From assembly GCF_026344135.1 (NCBI RefSeq), contig NZ_JAPKNA010000002.1:682001-746000 (forward strand): a DNA stretch of 64,000 nucleotides. The letters are read 5' to 3'. Position 1 is the first letter of the stretch, and each line of letters starts with the position of its first letter. The notes beneath the pieces were generated by a model. That model worked only from the letters and a program-made list of their open reading frames with translations, was not told where the DNA came from and did not search any database. The stretch is from Alcaligenes parafaecalis. Lineage in GTDB: Bacteria > Pseudomonadota > Gammaproteobacteria > Burkholderiales > Burkholderiaceae_B. Of this stretch, positions 62,999-64,000 are shown one piece after another. A program made the position numbers and the translations under genes.

Positions 62999-63799
62999 TT
63001 AGGCTGGCAACATCAAACCTAGCTGCCTGGCGCTCGAACGCAGTTCGGGCAGGCAGCGCTGGATCAGTTTTTCTTCAGAGTCCTGCCAATCCTTGATGCT
63101 GATACTCATCCCCGCGACGACACGTCCGCTGGCGCTGCGTACTGGCACGCCAATCGCCGTCAAACCCAGTTCCAGCTCCTCCTTGATCAAGGAATAATCC
63201 TTCTCCTGCACCTGCTTTAACTCGCGTAGCAAAGCCTCGCGGGTATGGGCGGTGTATTGCGTCATGATCTTGAAGGGAGCCAGTTCCAGATACGCATCCA
63301 GCCTGTTTTGTGGAAGCTGGGACAGCATCATGCGCCCGATCGAAGTGCAGTGCGCAGGCAGGCGGCTTCCCAGTCCCAGGGATACGGTCAGAACACGTTG
63401 TCGCTGAGCACGAGCCAGATACAGAATTTCGTCTCCATCCAGCAAAGCCAGAGCACAGGTCTCGCCTACACGGTCACTTAAATCATCCAGTATGGGTTGG
63501 GCCAGGCTGACGATGGACGTTGAGGAAAAATAGGCATGGCCCAACTGCAAAATCGCTGGGCGCAGCTTCCAGAAAGCACCTTCCTGTTCCGCATAACCCA
63601 AGGCTTGCAGCGTGTAGAGGCAGCGTTGAACCACCGCCCGCGCCAGGCCCGTTTTCAGAGCAATTTCTGCTGCCCGCAAAGGCCGTCTTCGGTCTGAAAA
63701 AGCCGTAATCACTTGCAGGCCACGGGCCAACGACTGCATGTAATCCGGGTCACCTTTGTAGCTGTCGGCGGCGGGGCTTGTCTCTTTGTTGGTCGTCAT
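62999..63799 (-). CDS. IclR family regulator of the PcaR/PobR-like type
   Basis: A 266-residue regulator. MQSLARGLQVITAFSDRRRPLRAAEIA and the TGLARAVVQRCLYTLQALGYAE helix form the N-terminal winged helix; the effector domain ends with VAGMSISI and the conserved LGLMLPA. The opening is typical of PcaR/PcaU/PobR regulators of aromatic acid pathways. Two matching operators lie between it and a divergent gene at 63949, so it probably controls that gene and itself. Confidence 0.92.
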   Translation of the reverse strand: MTTNKETSPAADSYKGDPDYMQSLARGLQVITAFSDRRRPLRAAEIALKTGLARAVVQRCLYTLQALGYAEQEGAFWKLRPAILQLGHAYFSSTSIVSLAQPILDDLSDRVGETCALALLDGDEILYLARAQRQRVLTVSLGLGSRLPAHCTSIGRMMLSQLPQNRLDAYLELAPFKIMTQYTAHTREALLRELKQVQEKDYSLIKEELELGLTAIGVPVRSASGRVVAGMSISIKDWQDSEEKLIQRCLPELRSSARQLGLMLPA

Positions 63800-63827
63800 G
63801 GCTGAATTGGGCTCAGAGTCTAGTTTT

Positions 63828-63842
63828 GTTCGATTACCGAAC
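63828..63842. promoter_or_regulatory. IclR-type operator 1
   Basis: GTTCGATTACCGAAC is near-palindromic and 29 bases before the IclR gene start. It resembles the PcaR-family box. Only one central base differs from the second site at 63913. Confidence 0.75.
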
Positions 63843-63912
63843 CTGTAGGGATTATCAAGAATTATCGATGATAAATTGTAAAAAAAACAAGACTTAGCAA
63901 TTTAATAATCAA

Positions 63913-63927
63913 GTTCGATTATCGAAC
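63913..63927. promoter_or_regulatory. IclR-type operator 2
   Basis: GTTCGATTATCGAAC lies 21 bases before the divergent gene at 63949. The pair of boxes, 85 bases apart (eight helical turns), would suit binding by an IclR tetramer. Confidence 0.75.
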
Positions 63928-63948
63928 AAAATAAGTTTGGAGTGATTC

Positions 63949-64000
63949 ATGAAAAAAGTTCTGGCCCATAAAGTGGCTCCTCTTCTAGCCGGAATGGGCT
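63949..64000 (+). CDS. Start of a secreted protein, 3' end beyond the window
   Basis: Only the first 17 codons are visible: a Met-Lys-Lys start followed by a hydrophobic stretch (VAPLLAGMG), which looks like a signal peptide. A GGAG ribosome site precedes it. A periplasmic receptor (Bug or ABC type) or porin regulated by the IclR protein is likely, but the product cannot be named. Confidence 0.6.
   Translation, partial: MKKVLAHKVAPLLAGMG

Overview
The window looks like a chromosomal segment of a betaproteobacterium of the family Alcaligenaceae, most likely Alcaligenes. This is inferred from family content and gene order only: several Bug-type tripartite tricarboxylate receptors, the ribB-ribH-nusB-thiL-pgpA-cinA cluster, a periplasmic penicillin-acylase homologue and nicotinate-pathway genes. 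I see no rRNA or tRNA gene, transposase, integrase, phage gene or CRISPR array.

Layout. 1-5479: ABC importer of the TauA/SsuA type (receptor cut by the window edge), a TRAP transporter membrane pair without its receptor, and an XdhC-type molybdenum-enzyme maturation protein. 5664-9841: NAD(P)HX repair enzyme, a DMT exporter and a ClsC-like cardiolipin synthase. 9942-16564: a 1203-residue BTAD/AAA regulator divergent from a HutC-like GntR regulator, then a metallo-beta-lactamase-fold hydrolase and a Bug receptor. 16565-17815: a gene-free stretch with two microsatellites and two large palindromic elements. 17816-25169: Bug receptor plus sulfatase with a divergent LysR regulator, a diguanylate cyclase and a penicillin-acylase-family enzyme. 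25645-30365: a four-gene Liv-type ABC importer. 31191-39793: the catabolic core, with nicotinate dehydrogenase subunits and then nicD, nicX and nicF. 40248-43550: an autotransporter with a zincin-like passenger. 44199-44875: a Phd/PIN toxin-antitoxin pair. 45034-62981: mostly housekeeping genes (MocA-like transferase, YcgR-like PilZ protein, metY, AsmA, ferredoxin, coaD, rsmD, ftsY, CYTH-CHAD, riboflavin/thiamine/lipid genes). 57860-58687 and 62999-63799 encode two IclR regulators; the second faces a new gene cut by the right edge.

How it fits together. The nicotinate genes form two divergent units. NicA and a cytochrome-bearing subunit go left; a separate molybdopterin subunit, the deformylase, the 2,5-dihydroxypyridine dioxygenase and the maleamate amidase go right. 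They cover nicotinate to 6-hydroxynicotinate and 2,5-dihydroxypyridine to maleate. The middle step (NicC) and maleate isomerase are absent here. XdhC and a MocA-like transferase, both in the window, could supply the cofactor.

The most unusual feature is a family of long palindromic intergenic elements: three 238-bp copies (each within a roughly 304-bp unit) and one diverged 233-bp relative. Helix positions and short unpaired motifs are kept while stem sequences change in a compensatory way. I do not recognise the family.
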